64,000 bases of DNA from NCBI GenBank assembly GCA_024233575.1, contig JACKPN010000002.1, forward strand, positions 1 through 64,000. The letters run 5' to 3'. Below are positions 7,982-17,817 of the stretch, piece by piece (the stretch's first letter is position 1; each line of letters begins with the position of its first letter). The notes beneath the pieces were generated by a model, which saw nothing but the letters and a program-made list of their open reading frames with translations, did no database searches and was not told where the DNA came from. A program made the position numbers and the translations under genes. Origin of the DNA: Chlamydiales bacterium (GTDB lineage Bacteria > Chlamydiota > Chlamydiia > Chlamydiales > Criblamydiaceae).

Positions 7982-9440
7982 AAGCGTTGTTCTTGAAGAG
8001 AATCAGAGATTTTCCAACTCGATCCTTTGGAATCTTCAAGATGAGGCATACAAACAGTTCGGTATCGATGCATGGTCGCAGAAAGGTGTGCCCTTCTATC
8101 TGACCAGCAACCCGCATACCGCATATAGCTATGCCCAAATTGCACTTGGTTATATCCGCGACTGCTTACGGGAAGAGATGATCGACGCAAACGAGCCGGT
8201 CTATATTTTCGACCTTGGCGCCGGTTCCGGGAGATTCGGCTACCTGTTCTTAAAGACTTTGCTGCCACTTATCGAGAACCTGTTCTTCGGTCGTGTAAAA
8301 ATCTGTTACGTTCTTACTGACATCGTTGAGACCAATGTTACTTTCTGGCAGCAGCATCCACAGCTAAAGCCATGGTTTGAAAAGGGGGTTCTCGACTGCG
8401 CATTTTACGCCAATGATCAAAGCAAGCCGCTGCATCTTCTTCATGCAGATAAAACCTTGTCGGAGACTACCAATCCGCTCATTATCATTGGCAACTATTT
8501 TTTCGATACTATCCCTCAGGACTTGTTCCGTATCCATAACAACAACCTTGAAGAGGGACGAGTCACCATTACTGTCGAGGAAAATAGCTTCACCTCGCAT
8601 GCGGATCCGCTGCTTATTCCCAACTTGCACTGCAGTTATACTTATGTTCCCATTGACAACCCTAAAAGCTATTATGCTCATTTTCCGCTTCTCAATGAGA
8701 TCCTCGAGCACTACAGGCAAACCTTTCCGGAAACATCATTTCTTTTTCCTGAAGGCGGCTTTGTATCGATTCGCTATTTCTCACAGATGAGCAATGGACG
8801 CCTGCTTCTTCTTGCCGGCGATCAGGGGGTATGTACAGAGCAACAGATCCGCTCCTGGGGCGAACCGCATATTGCTCGTCATGGAACGTTCTCAATCTCT
8901 GTTAGCTATCATGCCATCGCGGAATTTTTTAATTTATCCGGCGGCACCGGATTATTGACGAACTTCTCCGATCCTTTTTTTGTTGTCCTTGCAGGGGTGA
9001 TGGGTAATGGGCGCTACCCTGAGACAATCGCTGCGTTTGAACAGCATCATGATCATTTCGAGCCAAAAGATTACTGGCATCTTGTCGATGAGATCCAACA
9101 GCAGATAGAAAACCCTTCGTTGAATTTTCTCATCCTGTTGCTCAAATTAGGTCATTGGGATCCTATCAACTTTCATCATTTCTTTCTGACTATCCGCAAG
9201 CTGCTGCCTACGCTGCCCCCGGAGAAGGTTGAAGAGCTTCTTCGTGTGATCGATAATGTTCATGATCAGTTCTTTCCGATCTGTCCGGAGGAGGGCGATT
9301 TCCTGATGAATCTCGGCGTACTTTACTTCCAACTTGGACAGCCTCACCGTGCACTGAACCTTTTTCAGCAAGCACAGCAGATCGGTTGTTCATCACCGCT
9401 TCTCACGAAAAATATCGCTGCTTGCTTAAAGCTAATATGA
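7971..9440 (+). CDS. SAM-dependent methyltransferase with C-terminal TPR-like repeat
   Basis: The 489-residue protein has a Rossmann motif I (FDLGAGSGRFGYLFL, about residues 78-92) and a following acidic strand end (VLTDIVE), together typical of SAM-binding enzymes. The size and the N-terminal motif suggest a MidA/NDUFAF7-like or protein methyltransferase, but the assignment is loose. Residues 440-489 (LMNLGVLYFQLGQPHRALNLFQQAQQIG) form a TPR motif, implying binding to a protein partner. The ATG lies inside the preceding membrane protein gene. The 3' end overlaps the convergent ptr gene by 9 bases. Confidence 0.75.
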   Translation: MDPKSVVLEENQRFSNSILWNLQDEAYKQFGIDAWSQKGVPFYLTSNPHTAYSYAQIALGYIRDCLREEMIDANEPVYIFDLGAGSGRFGYLFLKTLLPLIENLFFGRVKICYVLTDIVETNVTFWQQHPQLKPWFEKGVLDCAFYANDQSKPLHLLHADKTLSETTNPLIIIGNYFFDTIPQDLFRIHNNNLEEGRVTITVEENSFTSHADPLLIPNLHCSYTYVPIDNPKSYYAHFPLLNEILEHYRQTFPETSFLFPEGGFVSIRYFSQMSNGRLLLLAGDQGVCTEQQIRSWGEPHIARHGTFSISVSYHAIAEFFNLSGGTGLLTNFSDPFFVVLAGVMGNGRYPETIAAFEQHHDHFEPKDYWHLVDEIQQQIENPSLNFLILLLKLGHWDPINFHHFFLTIRKLLPTLPPEKVEELLRVIDNVHDQFFPICPEEGDFLMNLGVLYFQLGQPHRALNLFQQAQQIGCSSPLLTKNIAACLKLI

Positions 9441-12287
9441 TGAAAGTCGTTTCAACTCATTAATGTTCTTTGCGCGTTGATAAGCTAGCTCGCCATTTGT
9501 GCTTCCACGCATCAGTATGGCAAGGCGCCGGTGGTTCTGCTTGCTCAACATATTGTGCGCAGTGGAGAGAAATTCGTCGTATGTGAGCGCTTCCATCGCA
9601 TCAATCCTTTTCTGCAGCCATAGGAAGTCGCCGTCATACGTGAATGCCATTTTATTGAGCATTTCCCCCATCTCTTTGATGTTCTTCGGTCCCGTTTCCA
9701 ATTGTATCAGCTGTGTGCGCTTGATAGCGTCAAAGCGTGCTTCAGGTACGGGCTCCTGTTTGAAGGTTTCGATGAAAAGCTCGAAACGTGCCAGTAAATC
9801 GCGCGGTGTGTGCGTGTTAGACTGAACAGCAAAGAAGGTGAACAGTTGCTTTTCGATTTCCTGTGCCGCTGTGATTACGATATATCCCGTTTGCTGTTTT
9901 GTTCGCAGCTCAGAAAAGAAAGGGGTGCTCATCGTCTGCTCAAGAATCTGTTGCGCGGCACGGTTAGTGAAAGAAAAGGGGGTCTGCTGGATTGCCAGCA
10001 GGGCAGCGTTGCCTTGAGCTTTCGTCTTGAAGTCAAGGTAGAACGGTCCTGAGGTTTCCGGCAAGACAGCAATAGCTACTTTTTGTTGTTCATCTTTTGG
10101 GTAGGGATCGCTTGCAAGGGCAGCAATTGCTTGTTGAGCAATCTTCTGTGCCTGATCTTGCGTGATATTGCCATAGAGAAGGGCTTCGAGATATGTTTTT
10201 TCAAGAAGGGTATGGGCAAACTGTTTGAACTCTTTGAGCGTAACCTTGCGTATGGCTGTTGCTTTCTGCTTATTTGTGGTGAACTCTTTATAAAGGATTG
10301 ACCTCAGCTTTTCGATCGTCTGATCGAGGGGTGATTCCATCAGGAAGTTATCATATTTACGCGCTAATGTTTCCTTGTGGATCCGGAATGTATCGGCATT
10401 GGGGATGTCGGCTTTATGCAGTGCGTCAAGCAAAGTATTGAGGAAAAGTGGAGCTTTATCGCTATAGCCATTGATGGTGATGGCAATGCCGTAGTTAGTT
10501 TTTTCGATTGTATATTTCAAGCCGGCGAGCTTGGCGAGGTAGCTTTCATTTTCCAAGTGGTCTTTAAAAGCTCGTATATAGAGGTCTGTGAGAACCTGGC
10601 TGCGAGCATCGCCATCGTTGACGGCCGGAGTTTTGACAGTGAATGTCCAGCTGATTTTTGGAACATGGAATTCCTTGTCTTCAGCAAAGTAAACAGCGCC
10701 GTGATCGTTATTAAGGATTAGTGAAGGTGCAGGGAAGGCTGTATCACTTTGCTGCGCCTTGATTGAAAGATCATCAGGGATGTAGGGATTACGTGCCGGC
10801 AAAGTGATGGCAGGGTTTTCGCCGATGCTACTCCATTTTTGCAACGTTTCTTCGGGTATCGCCGCCGAAGCATAACTGACGCCAAGCCATTTTTCCGTTT
10901 TATCGAGCGGAATAGGCAGAGCATCCTTGGGTGCTTTGATGTAGTAGTAGGTGTTTTTTGGAGTCATTACTGCAAGCAGCTTCTGGATCGCTTCCGGATC
11001 ATATCGCTCTGTGACTGCGGACTGCTGAGGGAAGGTGGACATATCTTCTTCAATCAGATTTTGCGCGTCGACGATTAGTTGATAGAATGAATCAGTGCGC
11101 GGCTGATACTGGTATTGCACTTTCTCCATTTTCTGTATTTCGTTGAAAAGTGCAGGAGGGATGCCTTCTTGTTTGAGCATCTTGATCGCTTGGAATGTTC
11201 TTTCGATAACGGTATCGACTTCATGCAGTCCCTGTTTGGTGAGCTTGATTTCAAGAAAAGCCAGCATGTTCTTTCCGCCGATACGCTGTCCTCCGCAGGA
11301 TAGCTCTTCAGCAAGATGTTCGCGCTTAAGTTGTGCAAGAAGGCTTTCTTTCCCTTCGTGTCCCAAAACGTGGCAGATCACCCGCTCCGGCTTGCTGTCG
11401 CGCATATCAGCAATTGCAGGGGGCAGATCCCAAACTAGCGTCACGGAGCGCTCATGCTTCATCGGCTCGAAGTAGACCTTATGTCCAGCCATGGCAGGAT
11501 CCATGATCATTTTGTCTGTGGAAAATGGCTTTTTTTCACTGTCGGGGATCGCTTCAAAGTCATTGATGACAAGTGTTTTCAATGTGCTGATAGGGGCATT
11601 TGAGACAACGATAAGCTTCATGAGGTTAGCGCTGTAATGTTCTTTGTACCATTTGATCAACGTCTCGCGCGAGGTGTTGTTCAAAGATGCTAGATTGCCC
11701 ATCTGGAAGGTTTTATTGGGATGATCTTCGGCCGTCTGCTCTTTCATCAGCCATAACTGGCGAACATCATCGTTTTCCAGATTTTTTGCATACTCCTGAT
11801 CGATTGCGTGCATCTCTCTGTTGACCCCGGAAACATTGAATAGCGGTTCTTTGAAAAATTGCGAGAAGCGGTCGAGAGCTTCTGGGAATGCGCTGTTGTC
11901 GACGTTGAATAGAAAGGCTGTCATATCATTAGCGGTGAAGGCGTTGGTCATACCGCCGTGATCACCGATGAATTCCATATAGCCGCGCTCCTGAGGGTAC
12001 TTCTTAGTGCCAAGAAACAGCATGTGCTCAAGGAAGTGGGCGATGCCTTGATTTTCTTCAGGATCCTGCCAGGAGCCGACATTCACAGCAAGAATAGCTG
12101 TGGACTTTTCAGTATCAGGATCGGAAACAAGATACGCCTCCAGCCCATTGTCAAGGCGTAGTTTAAGAGTTTCTCTTTTTGCTAGTGAAGGGGTAAGGAT
12201 CGGAAGGTCGGCTTGGTCTTCAATGACGGTTGCAGACTGAAGGGTAGCGGTAGCGAGGAATGTTAGAAGAAGAAGGAAATGTCTCAT
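9432..12287 (-). CDS. ptr: insulinase-family (M16) zinc metalloprotease, exported
   Basis: The 951-residue protein is a full-length pitrilysin/insulysin-like enzyme. A signal peptide covers about residues 1-20. The inverted zinc motif H84-FLE-H88 (HxxEH), with a distal glutamate at E165 (NREMHAIDQEYAKN), gives the HxxEH-x76-E pattern of this family. Three further inactive M16 domains follow. It degrades peptides in the periplasm, or outside the cell if released. It starts 7 bases after plsB and is followed by no further minus-strand gene. The order ptr-plsB-rng is conserved with Chlamydia. Confidence 0.95.
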   Translation of the reverse strand: MRHFLLLLTFLATATLQSATVIEDQADLPILTPSLAKRETLKLRLDNGLEAYLVSDPDTEKSTAILAVNVGSWQDPEENQGIAHFLEHMLFLGTKKYPQERGYMEFIGDHGGMTNAFTANDMTAFLFNVDNSAFPEALDRFSQFFKEPLFNVSGVNREMHAIDQEYAKNLENDDVRQLWLMKEQTAEDHPNKTFQMGNLASLNNTSRETLIKWYKEHYSANLMKLIVVSNAPISTLKTLVINDFEAIPDSEKKPFSTDKMIMDPAMAGHKVYFEPMKHERSVTLVWDLPPAIADMRDSKPERVICHVLGHEGKESLLAQLKREHLAEELSCGGQRIGGKNMLAFLEIKLTKQGLHEVDTVIERTFQAIKMLKQEGIPPALFNEIQKMEKVQYQYQPRTDSFYQLIVDAQNLIEEDMSTFPQQSAVTERYDPEAIQKLLAVMTPKNTYYYIKAPKDALPIPLDKTEKWLGVSYASAAIPEETLQKWSSIGENPAITLPARNPYIPDDLSIKAQQSDTAFPAPSLILNNDHGAVYFAEDKEFHVPKISWTFTVKTPAVNDGDARSQVLTDLYIRAFKDHLENESYLAKLAGLKYTIEKTNYGIAITINGYSDKAPLFLNTLLDALHKADIPNADTFRIHKETLARKYDNFLMESPLDQTIEKLRSILYKEFTTNKQKATAIRKVTLKEFKQFAHTLLEKTYLEALLYGNITQDQAQKIAQQAIAALASDPYPKDEQQKVAIAVLPETSGPFYLDFKTKAQGNAALLAIQQTPFSFTNRAAQQILEQTMSTPFFSELRTKQQTGYIVITAAQEIEKQLFTFFAVQSNTHTPRDLLARFELFIETFKQEPVPEARFDAIKRTQLIQLETGPKNIKEMGEMLNKMAFTYDGDFLWLQKRIDAMEALTYDEFLSTAHNMLSKQNHRRLAILMRGSTNGELAYQRAKNINELKRLSSY

Positions 12288-12294
12288 GGGGGTC

Positions 12295-13293
12295 TCACGC
12301 GTTTAATAATTTCAAGTAATCATTACGGACGATGGTCCATACATAGTCTGCACGTTTCTGTCGCAGTGTTTTTTTGTCGAGTCCTTCGCTTCCAGGGAAG
12401 TTGACCAGGTCGAGTTCCTTGTTGAAGCAGAGAAAGCATGGCGCATAGCGCGCATTACGGTATTCTCCCAGTTCGGACTGGACATTGTCCGGCGGGGGCA
12501 GGATGTCGTAGGTGCGCAGTGCAAGGGGGTAGAAGTGTGTCGGATGTCCCGATTGCATCGCCATCAGCCTGAACATCTCTAGGCTTGCGGGATCGAAAGG
12601 GGACACATCGACAATGCCTTCGGCATCGGGGCGGTCGCGCCCGCCGCTAGGAGCCACGTAGATGCACTTACCGCCTTCGGCAAGCAACTCTGACATCTTC
12701 ATCATGGTACGCTTATTGTGGATCATCTTCTCTTCTTTCTGTTCCGGAGGGTTCTCCACATATTTTTTAGAGTAGATGCACAGCAGGTTGCAGCCAAGGC
12801 TTAACGGTACGGCGAGCGCATCGGTTGTCACACGATGGCCAGCAACGAAGATCATTTCTTCTGCAAACTTTGGATGCGTAGCCTGAAGCATCGAGGCGAT
12901 CGCCTGCGGATCCGGTTCGATCTGATGGTTGGCGAAGAGGATCACATTATCGCCCTTTTCGATCTGCTCGACCATCTTGTCGACATTCTCCAGACCGATG
13001 ATCTGCGTCTTATCCATCTTGATGAGGGGAGCGACGAAGCTGATCCCGAAGTCGTAGTAGTTAAACGGTTCGGTGATCCTGCGGTGGAAAGGTTCGAAGG
13101 GATAGGGATCATTGACCTGTCTGACAGCAAAGTCGAGGAAGTTGTTGAACTTCTCTTCGTGGCTGTCAAACGATTCTCCCTTATCCCTTATTGCTTCTTT
13201 ATAAGTGCGGTAGAAGCTTTTTAGCAGGTCGGCGACTTTGTCGCTGATCATCCCTTTGGCGAGATATTCATCAGTACGCTCGTAGTAGCCCAT
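12295..13293 (-). CDS. plsB: glycerol-3-phosphate acyltransferase, plant-plastid-like soluble type
   Basis: The 332-residue protein catalyses the first acylation of glycerol-3-phosphate in phospholipid synthesis. The acyltransferase H-x4-D box is visible as FANHQIEPD (H123, D128), followed by VAPSGGRDRP and a FYPLALRTYDILPPP segment. The lack of membrane helices and the length match the chlamydial/plastid GPAT rather than the 800-residue E. coli PlsB. It lies between rng and ptr with gaps under 10 bases, so these genes form an operon. Confidence 0.95.
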   Translation of the reverse strand: MGYYERTDEYLAKGMISDKVADLLKSFYRTYKEAIRDKGESFDSHEEKFNNFLDFAVRQVNDPYPFEPFHRRITEPFNYYDFGISFVAPLIKMDKTQIIGLENVDKMVEQIEKGDNVILFANHQIEPDPQAIASMLQATHPKFAEEMIFVAGHRVTTDALAVPLSLGCNLLCIYSKKYVENPPEQKEEKMIHNKRTMMKMSELLAEGGKCIYVAPSGGRDRPDAEGIVDVSPFDPASLEMFRLMAMQSGHPTHFYPLALRTYDILPPPDNVQSELGEYRNARYAPCFLCFNKELDLVNFPGSEGLDKKTLRQKRADYVWTIVRNDYLKLLNA

Positions 13294-13302
13294 ACCTTTC
13301 TC

Positions 13303-14844
13303 CTAGACTTCAATAACTTGATCGTTCGTCGTCGAGTAAAAGCGATATTCGTTAAGATGTAAAGTGTCGTCAGGTTCAAAGACGAGACGCGCGTTCGATT
13401 CATCGGCGAGTTTAACCAAATAGGATTTATCGATCACGTTGAGGTAGTGGTCAAGTTCGGGATGTACGCGACAACTGATGGCAAACTGCTGGTTGATGTG
13501 GATCGCTTTTTTAAGCGCTCGTTCGATCTCGATCGACACGCTCTCATGAGACTTGACCATTCCGCTGCCATTGCAATACGGGCAGCTGGTGCAGATGGTC
13601 TGGACAAGGGTTCCCTTGCTGCGCTGCCGTGTCATCTCTACCAGACCAAATTCGCTCATGCCGAGGATCGTGCATTTTGCCGTATCTTCTTTCATGCACT
13701 CTTTCAGCTTGTCGAGGATCCGCCGCTGGTTTTTCCTCATGCGCATATCGATAAAATCGCAGATGATCAGTCCGCCGATGTTGCGCAGCCGCAGCTGGCG
13801 GGCGATCTCTTCGGCAGCTTCCAGGTTGATGCGCACCAGCGATTCTTCTACGTCGGTACCGCTGTTAGTTTGGCTGCGGCCGGAGTTGACGTCGACAGTA
13901 TGCATCGCTTCGGTTTTGTCAAAGAACAGATAGCCGCCGCTCGGCAGCCAAATTTTGCGGCGCAAAGTTTTATCAATTTCGCGCTCGACGTTGAAGCGCT
14001 CGAACATCGGGACTTTGTCGCGGTAGTATTCGATGCGCACGTTGTTGTCGTTTGAATAACGGCTGTGAATCCTGCGGCACGCCTGATAGACGGAATAGTC
14101 GTCGATCAGAACGCGGTCGTACCCTTTGTCGATGGCAGTGATGACAGCACGTTTAATGATGTCAGACTCCTCATAAAGGATCGTAGGGTCGCTGGACTCC
14201 TGGAACTTTTCTTTGATGGAGTTCCATGATGCAAATAATTCGTTTGCTTCCTCAATCAACTGTTCTTTTGTGGCGGTGGCACTCGCTGTTCTACAGATCA
14301 ACCCCATTTTCTGCGGCATTTCAAAAGCGCGAATCAGCTTTTTTAGCCTGTCGCGTACGTTGCGATCCTCGATCTTCCTTGAGACTCCGCGATGCGAAGA
14401 GTTAGGGAGGAGAACGAGGTATCTGCCGGCAACAGAGATGTTGGAAGTCAGGCGCGCGCCTTTGGAACCGATAGGCTCTTTGACTACTTGTACAAGAACA
14501 GGCTGGTCGGGCTTAAGCAGCTGCTCAATATTGACCTTTGCTTGATCTTCTTGTTTGCGGACCTCTTCAGGCTCCATCTCAAAGTCCATCCCATACATCT
14601 CTTCGAGCTTTTTGGTATTCTCAAGGATGTCGGAGATATGGATGAACCCATTCTCTCCTTCGTTGATGTCGATGAAGGCAGATTGGATGTTATGCAGAAT
14701 ATTGGTCACCTTGCCACGGTAGATATTACCGGTCAGCTGACGTTCTTTTTTTCTTTCGATCATGAGATCGCGCAACTGTCCGTTGCGCAGGTGCGCGTAG
14801 CGTATCTCTTTGGATTCTATGTTAAGAAGGATCTCTTCATCCAT
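13303..14844 (-). CDS. rng: ribonuclease G/E-family endoribonuclease (CafA/Rng)
   Basis: The 513-residue protein starts with MDEEILLNIESKEIRYA and has an N-terminal S1-like RNA-binding domain (SAFIDINEGENGFIHISDI, about residues 55-75). The catalytic DNase I-like region has the metal-binding aspartates in HTVDVNSG and ICDFIDM. A zinc-link motif, CTSCPYCNGSG, follows near residues 405-415. It lacks the long C-terminal scaffold of RNase E and so corresponds to RNase G. It would process rRNA and mRNA in the cytosol. It is the first gene of the rng-plsB-ptr operon; a promoter should lie within 14850-15000. Confidence 0.93.
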   Translation of the reverse strand: MDEEILLNIESKEIRYAHLRNGQLRDLMIERKKERQLTGNIYRGKVTNILHNIQSAFIDINEGENGFIHISDILENTKKLEEMYGMDFEMEPEEVRKQEDQAKVNIEQLLKPDQPVLVQVVKEPIGSKGARLTSNISVAGRYLVLLPNSSHRGVSRKIEDRNVRDRLKKLIRAFEMPQKMGLICRTASATATKEQLIEEANELFASWNSIKEKFQESSDPTILYEESDIIKRAVITAIDKGYDRVLIDDYSVYQACRRIHSRYSNDNNVRIEYYRDKVPMFERFNVEREIDKTLRRKIWLPSGGYLFFDKTEAMHTVDVNSGRSQTNSGTDVEESLVRINLEAAEEIARQLRLRNIGGLIICDFIDMRMRKNQRRILDKLKECMKEDTAKCTILGMSEFGLVEMTRQRSKGTLVQTICTSCPYCNGSGMVKSHESVSIEIERALKKAIHINQQFAISCRVHPELDHYLNVIDKSYLVKLADESNARLVFEPDDTLHLNEYRFYSTTNDQVIEV

Positions 14845-15164
14845 TCGTCACCTCATAGGTTGACGAAAGGCGTCACTCGCACTGTTATTGCGGTTACGAT
14901 AATGATAGGCGTTAGCAAGTTTCTGCTGATGGTTTCATATCGATAAAGTCGATGCCCTAACTTGCTGAGTCGTTGTTTTCACCTATTACCTAACCTTTTT
15001 AACCCCAAGCGGAAAATGAATCAGGGGTTAGAATGTAAATAACTTTTTCAATCTTCGTCTGGATTGCTTTCCTTTATGCGAGGTCAAGCCTTTCTGTTGT
15101 TAATTGTTCATTACTTTTCTAAGTTGTAATTGTAAAGGAATATCCAGTGATTTTCAACAGAAAA
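14845..15164. other. intergenic region between rng and a small unknown gene
   Basis: These 320 bases contain no credible gene. One perfect 7-base inverted repeat, TAACCCC/GGGGTTA (15000-15006 and 15024-15030, 17-base loop), lies near the middle. It could be an operator or a weak terminator for the gene at 15165-15569, which reads towards it. No tRNA or known riboswitch pattern was recognised. Confidence 0.5.
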
Positions 15165-15569
15165 TTACGAGTCTTCCTCTGAAGGAAGGTCATCTTTGAA
15201 ACGGCGAAGCAGTTCATTGAATCGCTTGACCACTTTGCCGAGATTGTCGATATTTTCTTTCATGCTTTTTTGCGCTTCAGAATTTGTTTGTTGTGCCGAT
15301 TTGCATTTCTCTTCTAACGATTTGCAGAAAGCGTCCATCTTACGGATGTTGTCTTCATGAAGGTCTTTAGCTTTTTGCAGCTCAGTTGTATCTAGCCACT
15401 GGCCGGACTTGCGTTCGGGGGAGTTCTCGGGGTAGGGGATGTAGAAATGCGCTTTTCTCCGTGCTTGCGACGGGCCGTCTCCACTGGGAATTGTAGGTTC
15501 GTCACGAAATTGAAGGATCCAGATTGTTTTTGTACCGGCTGTATCATTGCCAAAGTATTTATCCGACAT
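15165..15569 (-). CDS. hypothetical protein with C-terminal coiled coil
   Basis: The 134-residue protein has an N-terminal half rich in Trp, Phe, Pro and Gly. This half has a WILQFRD strand and a HFYIPYPENSPERKSGQW segment that looks like a small beta domain. From about residue 62 an amphipathic Lys/Glu helix runs through LKxxLExKCKSAQQ to a NLGKVVKRFNELLRRFK repeat. No signal peptide or membrane segment is present. The family is not recognised. It is divergent from yceD across a very AT-rich gap. Confidence 0.6.
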   Translation of the reverse strand: MSDKYFGNDTAGTKTIWILQFRDEPTIPSGDGPSQARRKAHFYIPYPENSPERKSGQWLDTTELQKAKDLHEDNIRKMDAFCKSLEEKCKSAQQTNSEAQKSMKENIDNLGKVVKRFNELLRRFKDDLPSEEDS

Positions 15570-15762
15570 GTTATTTCCTGTATTATTTTATAATAATATT
15601 ATATTAAATATTTTATTTATTATTACATAGTTAACAATGTTAAATTAATTAATTAGGCTGTCCGGTGCGGTGGCTCATTAGATCGAAATGAGGAAGAAAA
15701 CAGTGGAAAAAAATGGTTAGATCGATTAAATTTAATGCTTTATCACCCTAGCGAGCCTACAA
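15570..15762. promoter_or_regulatory. AT-rich divergent promoter region
   Basis: About 85 bases from 15575 to 15660 are almost entirely A and T, in strong contrast to the flanks. The region separates two divergent genes and must hold the promoters of yceD-rpmF-plsX and of the unknown gene. No single -35/-10 pair stands out. Confidence 0.45.
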
Positions 15763-16239
15763 ATGGACAACAGGTGCCTAATATATGTCGAGCAGCTCCG
15801 CAACGGCCATACTGAAGTCGTTGACGTAGTCTTTCCTGCCGAGATCTTAGGACAATGCGATGAAGACCTGCGTTTTGTCGATCAAGTGAAGGTCGCAGGC
15901 GAGGCATACCTTGCCGAGCAAGAGCTTATCTTGCATTTTGATGTCCATGCCCAAGGGGAGATACCTTGCGCCATCTGTAATGCAGATGTGGTTGTGCCGA
16001 TCAACTTGAAAGGCTTTTACCATGCCGAGCCTCTCGAAGAGGTAAAGACCGGAACCTACAACTTTATTCCCGTTCTGCGGGAAGCGCTCATCTTGGAAGC
16101 TCCGCGCTTTGTTGAATGCAACGACAAATGCACCGAACGCGAATCGGTGTCCAAGTATCTGAAAGAAGCGGGCTCAGCGAATGGAGATAAAATGCAAGAT
16201 GACGGCTACCAGCCGTTTGCAGATTTAGATTTAAAATAA
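15763..16239 (+). CDS. yceD: YceD/DUF177 family protein, large-subunit rRNA accumulation factor
   Basis: The 158-residue protein shows the family landmarks: a CAIC motif in the middle, an EALILEAPRFVEC segment followed by a Cys, and the C-terminal PFADLDLK. In many bacteria yceD precedes rpmF, and it affects 23S rRNA accumulation and processing. Here rpmF starts 18 bases later. The AT-rich region upstream probably carries the promoter for the yceD-rpmF-plsX operon. Confidence 0.88.
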   Translation: MDNRCLIYVEQLRNGHTEVVDVVFPAEILGQCDEDLRFVDQVKVAGEAYLAEQELILHFDVHAQGEIPCAICNADVVVPINLKGFYHAEPLEEVKTGTYNFIPVLREALILEAPRFVECNDKCTERESVSKYLKEAGSANGDKMQDDGYQPFADLDLK

Positions 16240-16257
16240 AACTGGAGTTACCACATT

Positions 16258-16437
16258 ATGGCAGTACCACGTAACAGGCATTCGAATTCACGTAAGAACA
16301 TGCGCCGTGCGCATGATGCCAAAAAGCCAAAAAATACAGCTGCTTGCCCTAACTGCAACGCTGCGCGCATGCCGCATATGATCTGTCAGTCATGCGGTCA
16401 TTATGGAAAGCGTGCTGTGATCTCTGTCGAGGAATAA
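16258..16437 (+). CDS. rpmF: 50S ribosomal protein L32
   Basis: The 59-residue protein begins MAVPRNRHSNSRKNMRRAH, the standard L32 start. It contains the four-cysteine zinc ribbon C30-x2-C33 and C43-x2-C46 (ACPNC and MICQSCGHYG). An ACTGGAG ribosome site precedes the ATG. It lies in the conserved yceD-rpmF-plsX order, which links ribosome and membrane-lipid supply. Confidence 0.97.
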   Translation: MAVPRNRHSNSRKNMRRAHDAKKPKNTAACPNCNAARMPHMICQSCGHYGKRAVISVEE

Positions 16438-16448
16438 GCAGCGCTTAT
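16434..16448 (+). terminator. short hairpin at the rpmF stop codon
   Basis: ATAAGC (16434-16439) and GCTTAT (16443-16448) form a perfect 6-base stem with a 3-base loop spanning the TAA stop of rpmF. No U tract follows, so it is more likely a processing or translation-coupling element between rpmF and plsX than a full terminator. Confidence 0.35.
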
Positions 16449-16479
16449 CCCTGGGCTCAGCCCAAAGCTGGAGAAGAGT

Positions 16480-17481
16480 GTGCGCATTGGAGTCGATATC
16501 ATGGGCGGCGACAGCCCGCCCCATGTTCTATTTGAAGCGGTCATTCAATATATCACACAGATGGGTGATGCCGCTTCGCTCATGGTTTTTGCCACCCACG
16601 AAGTGATCGAGGGGTTGCGAACAAATCATGCTCATGCCGTCCGTGCAGTAAACTTCGTTACTTGCAGCCAGGTGATCGGAATGGATGAAAATCCGATCTC
16701 TGCCGTTCGCGAAAAAGGAAATTCCTCATTAGTTCAAGGGATCGACAGCCTTAAAGAAGGACTGGTCGATGCCTTCGTTTCTCCCGGCAACACCGGGGCT
16801 CTCATTGTTGCATCTAAGTTAAAACTGCAAATGCTCCCATCCATAAGGCGTCCAGCATTACTTGCGACGCTGCCGACAAAGAAAGGGACTGTGTCTGTTG
16901 TCGATGTTGGTGGCAACGTAGCTTGTAAGGCGCAGCACCTTTTACAATTTGCCTTAATGGGAGCGGCCTTCCAGCGCTGTGCTCATGACAACCCTACGCC
17001 ACGTGTCGGTCTTCTTAATATTGGTGTAGAGTCATTGAAAGGAACCCCTGAGCTGCGCAAGGCGTATCAGGAGCTTCAGCAAATACAAGAGAAACACTCC
17101 ATTAACTTTGTCGGCAACATCGAAGCGCGTGAACTGTTCAAGGGTGAGGTAGACGTTCTTGTTACCGATGGGTTTTCCGGCAATGTTTTGCTCAAAACTG
17201 CTGAAGGCGTCTCTGAATTCATATTCGAATCCCTGCATCACCGGTTTCGTGGGCAGTTCTCTGAAGAAATGCATCATCAGCTGAACAGTTTTCAACGTCA
17301 TTTCGATTATGCAGAATATCCCGGTGCTCTTGTTTGTGGTGTCGATGGCGTTGTAATCAAATGCCACGGCAGCTCATCAGTACTGTCTTTGTTGAACGGC
17401 ATCATGGGTGCTTCAACTCTCTATGAGAAAGAGTTTCTAAAAAAACTGAAAGAAGAGTTGGTTGTTAACACGGATAGTTGA
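16480..17481 (+). CDS. plsX: phosphate acyltransferase PlsX
   Basis: The 333-residue protein starts with a GTG preceded by GGAGAAGA. The N-terminus MRIGVDIMGGDSPP is the PlsX signature; further family segments are SPGNTGAL, DVGGN, NIGVE and DGFSGNVLLKTAEG. It converts acyl-ACP to acyl-phosphate at the inner membrane, feeding glycerolipid synthesis. It is the last gene of the yceD-rpmF-plsX operon. Confidence 0.96.
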   Translation: MRIGVDIMGGDSPPHVLFEAVIQYITQMGDAASLMVFATHEVIEGLRTNHAHAVRAVNFVTCSQVIGMDENPISAVREKGNSSLVQGIDSLKEGLVDAFVSPGNTGALIVASKLKLQMLPSIRRPALLATLPTKKGTVSVVDVGGNVACKAQHLLQFALMGAAFQRCAHDNPTPRVGLLNIGVESLKGTPELRKAYQELQQIQEKHSINFVGNIEARELFKGEVDVLVTDGFSGNVLLKTAEGVSEFIFESLHHRFRGQFSEEMHHQLNSFQRHFDYAEYPGALVCGVDGVVIKCHGSSSVLSLLNGIMGASTLYEKEFLKKLKEELVVNTDS

Positions 17482-17817
17482 TCGTTTGTTTTTGTCCACC
17501 AAAGTGGTTCCAAGTAGTCCTTAGTATATAATGCTGACATCTACTTGCGAAGAAGCTAATAATCATCGCTGCACTCCTCGTTCATAGCATTTTAGCTATG
17601 AACCCTTCGTATCATTCGTTCATTGTCCTTCTTGCTTCGCATCTGTTTGGCATCATGAGGGCGATTACGCTACTGGAGTAGCGTTGTATCGAAAGCTTCA
17701 CTCATCCATAATGATCTCATATTAAGCATTTTCCGTGAATTCTCGACACTTGTTTTCTTTTCTTAATTAATGTTAATTGTTACACTCCCTAGCCAATTCC
17801 AGAACAGGGAGACTACA
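17482..17817. repeat. gene-free region with a dispersed intergenic repeat (copy 1) and a 9-base hairpin
   Basis: No gene is seen in these 336 bases. GTTCATAGC (17580-17588) and GCTATGAAC (17595-17603) form a perfect stem with a 6-base loop. The stretch from about 17508 to 17620 resembles 34561-34675 behind tyrP: a 37-base core beginning ATCT.CTTG and containing AATAATCATC is about 76 percent identical, with most differences being transitions. Both copies lie just downstream of a plus-strand gene. Confidence 0.55.

Noticed and set aside
13447..14055. Plus-strand open frame of 202 codons opposite rng
   Set aside because: Antisense to the conserved RNase G core; the protein has no recognisable features and is explained by codon bias of the real gene.
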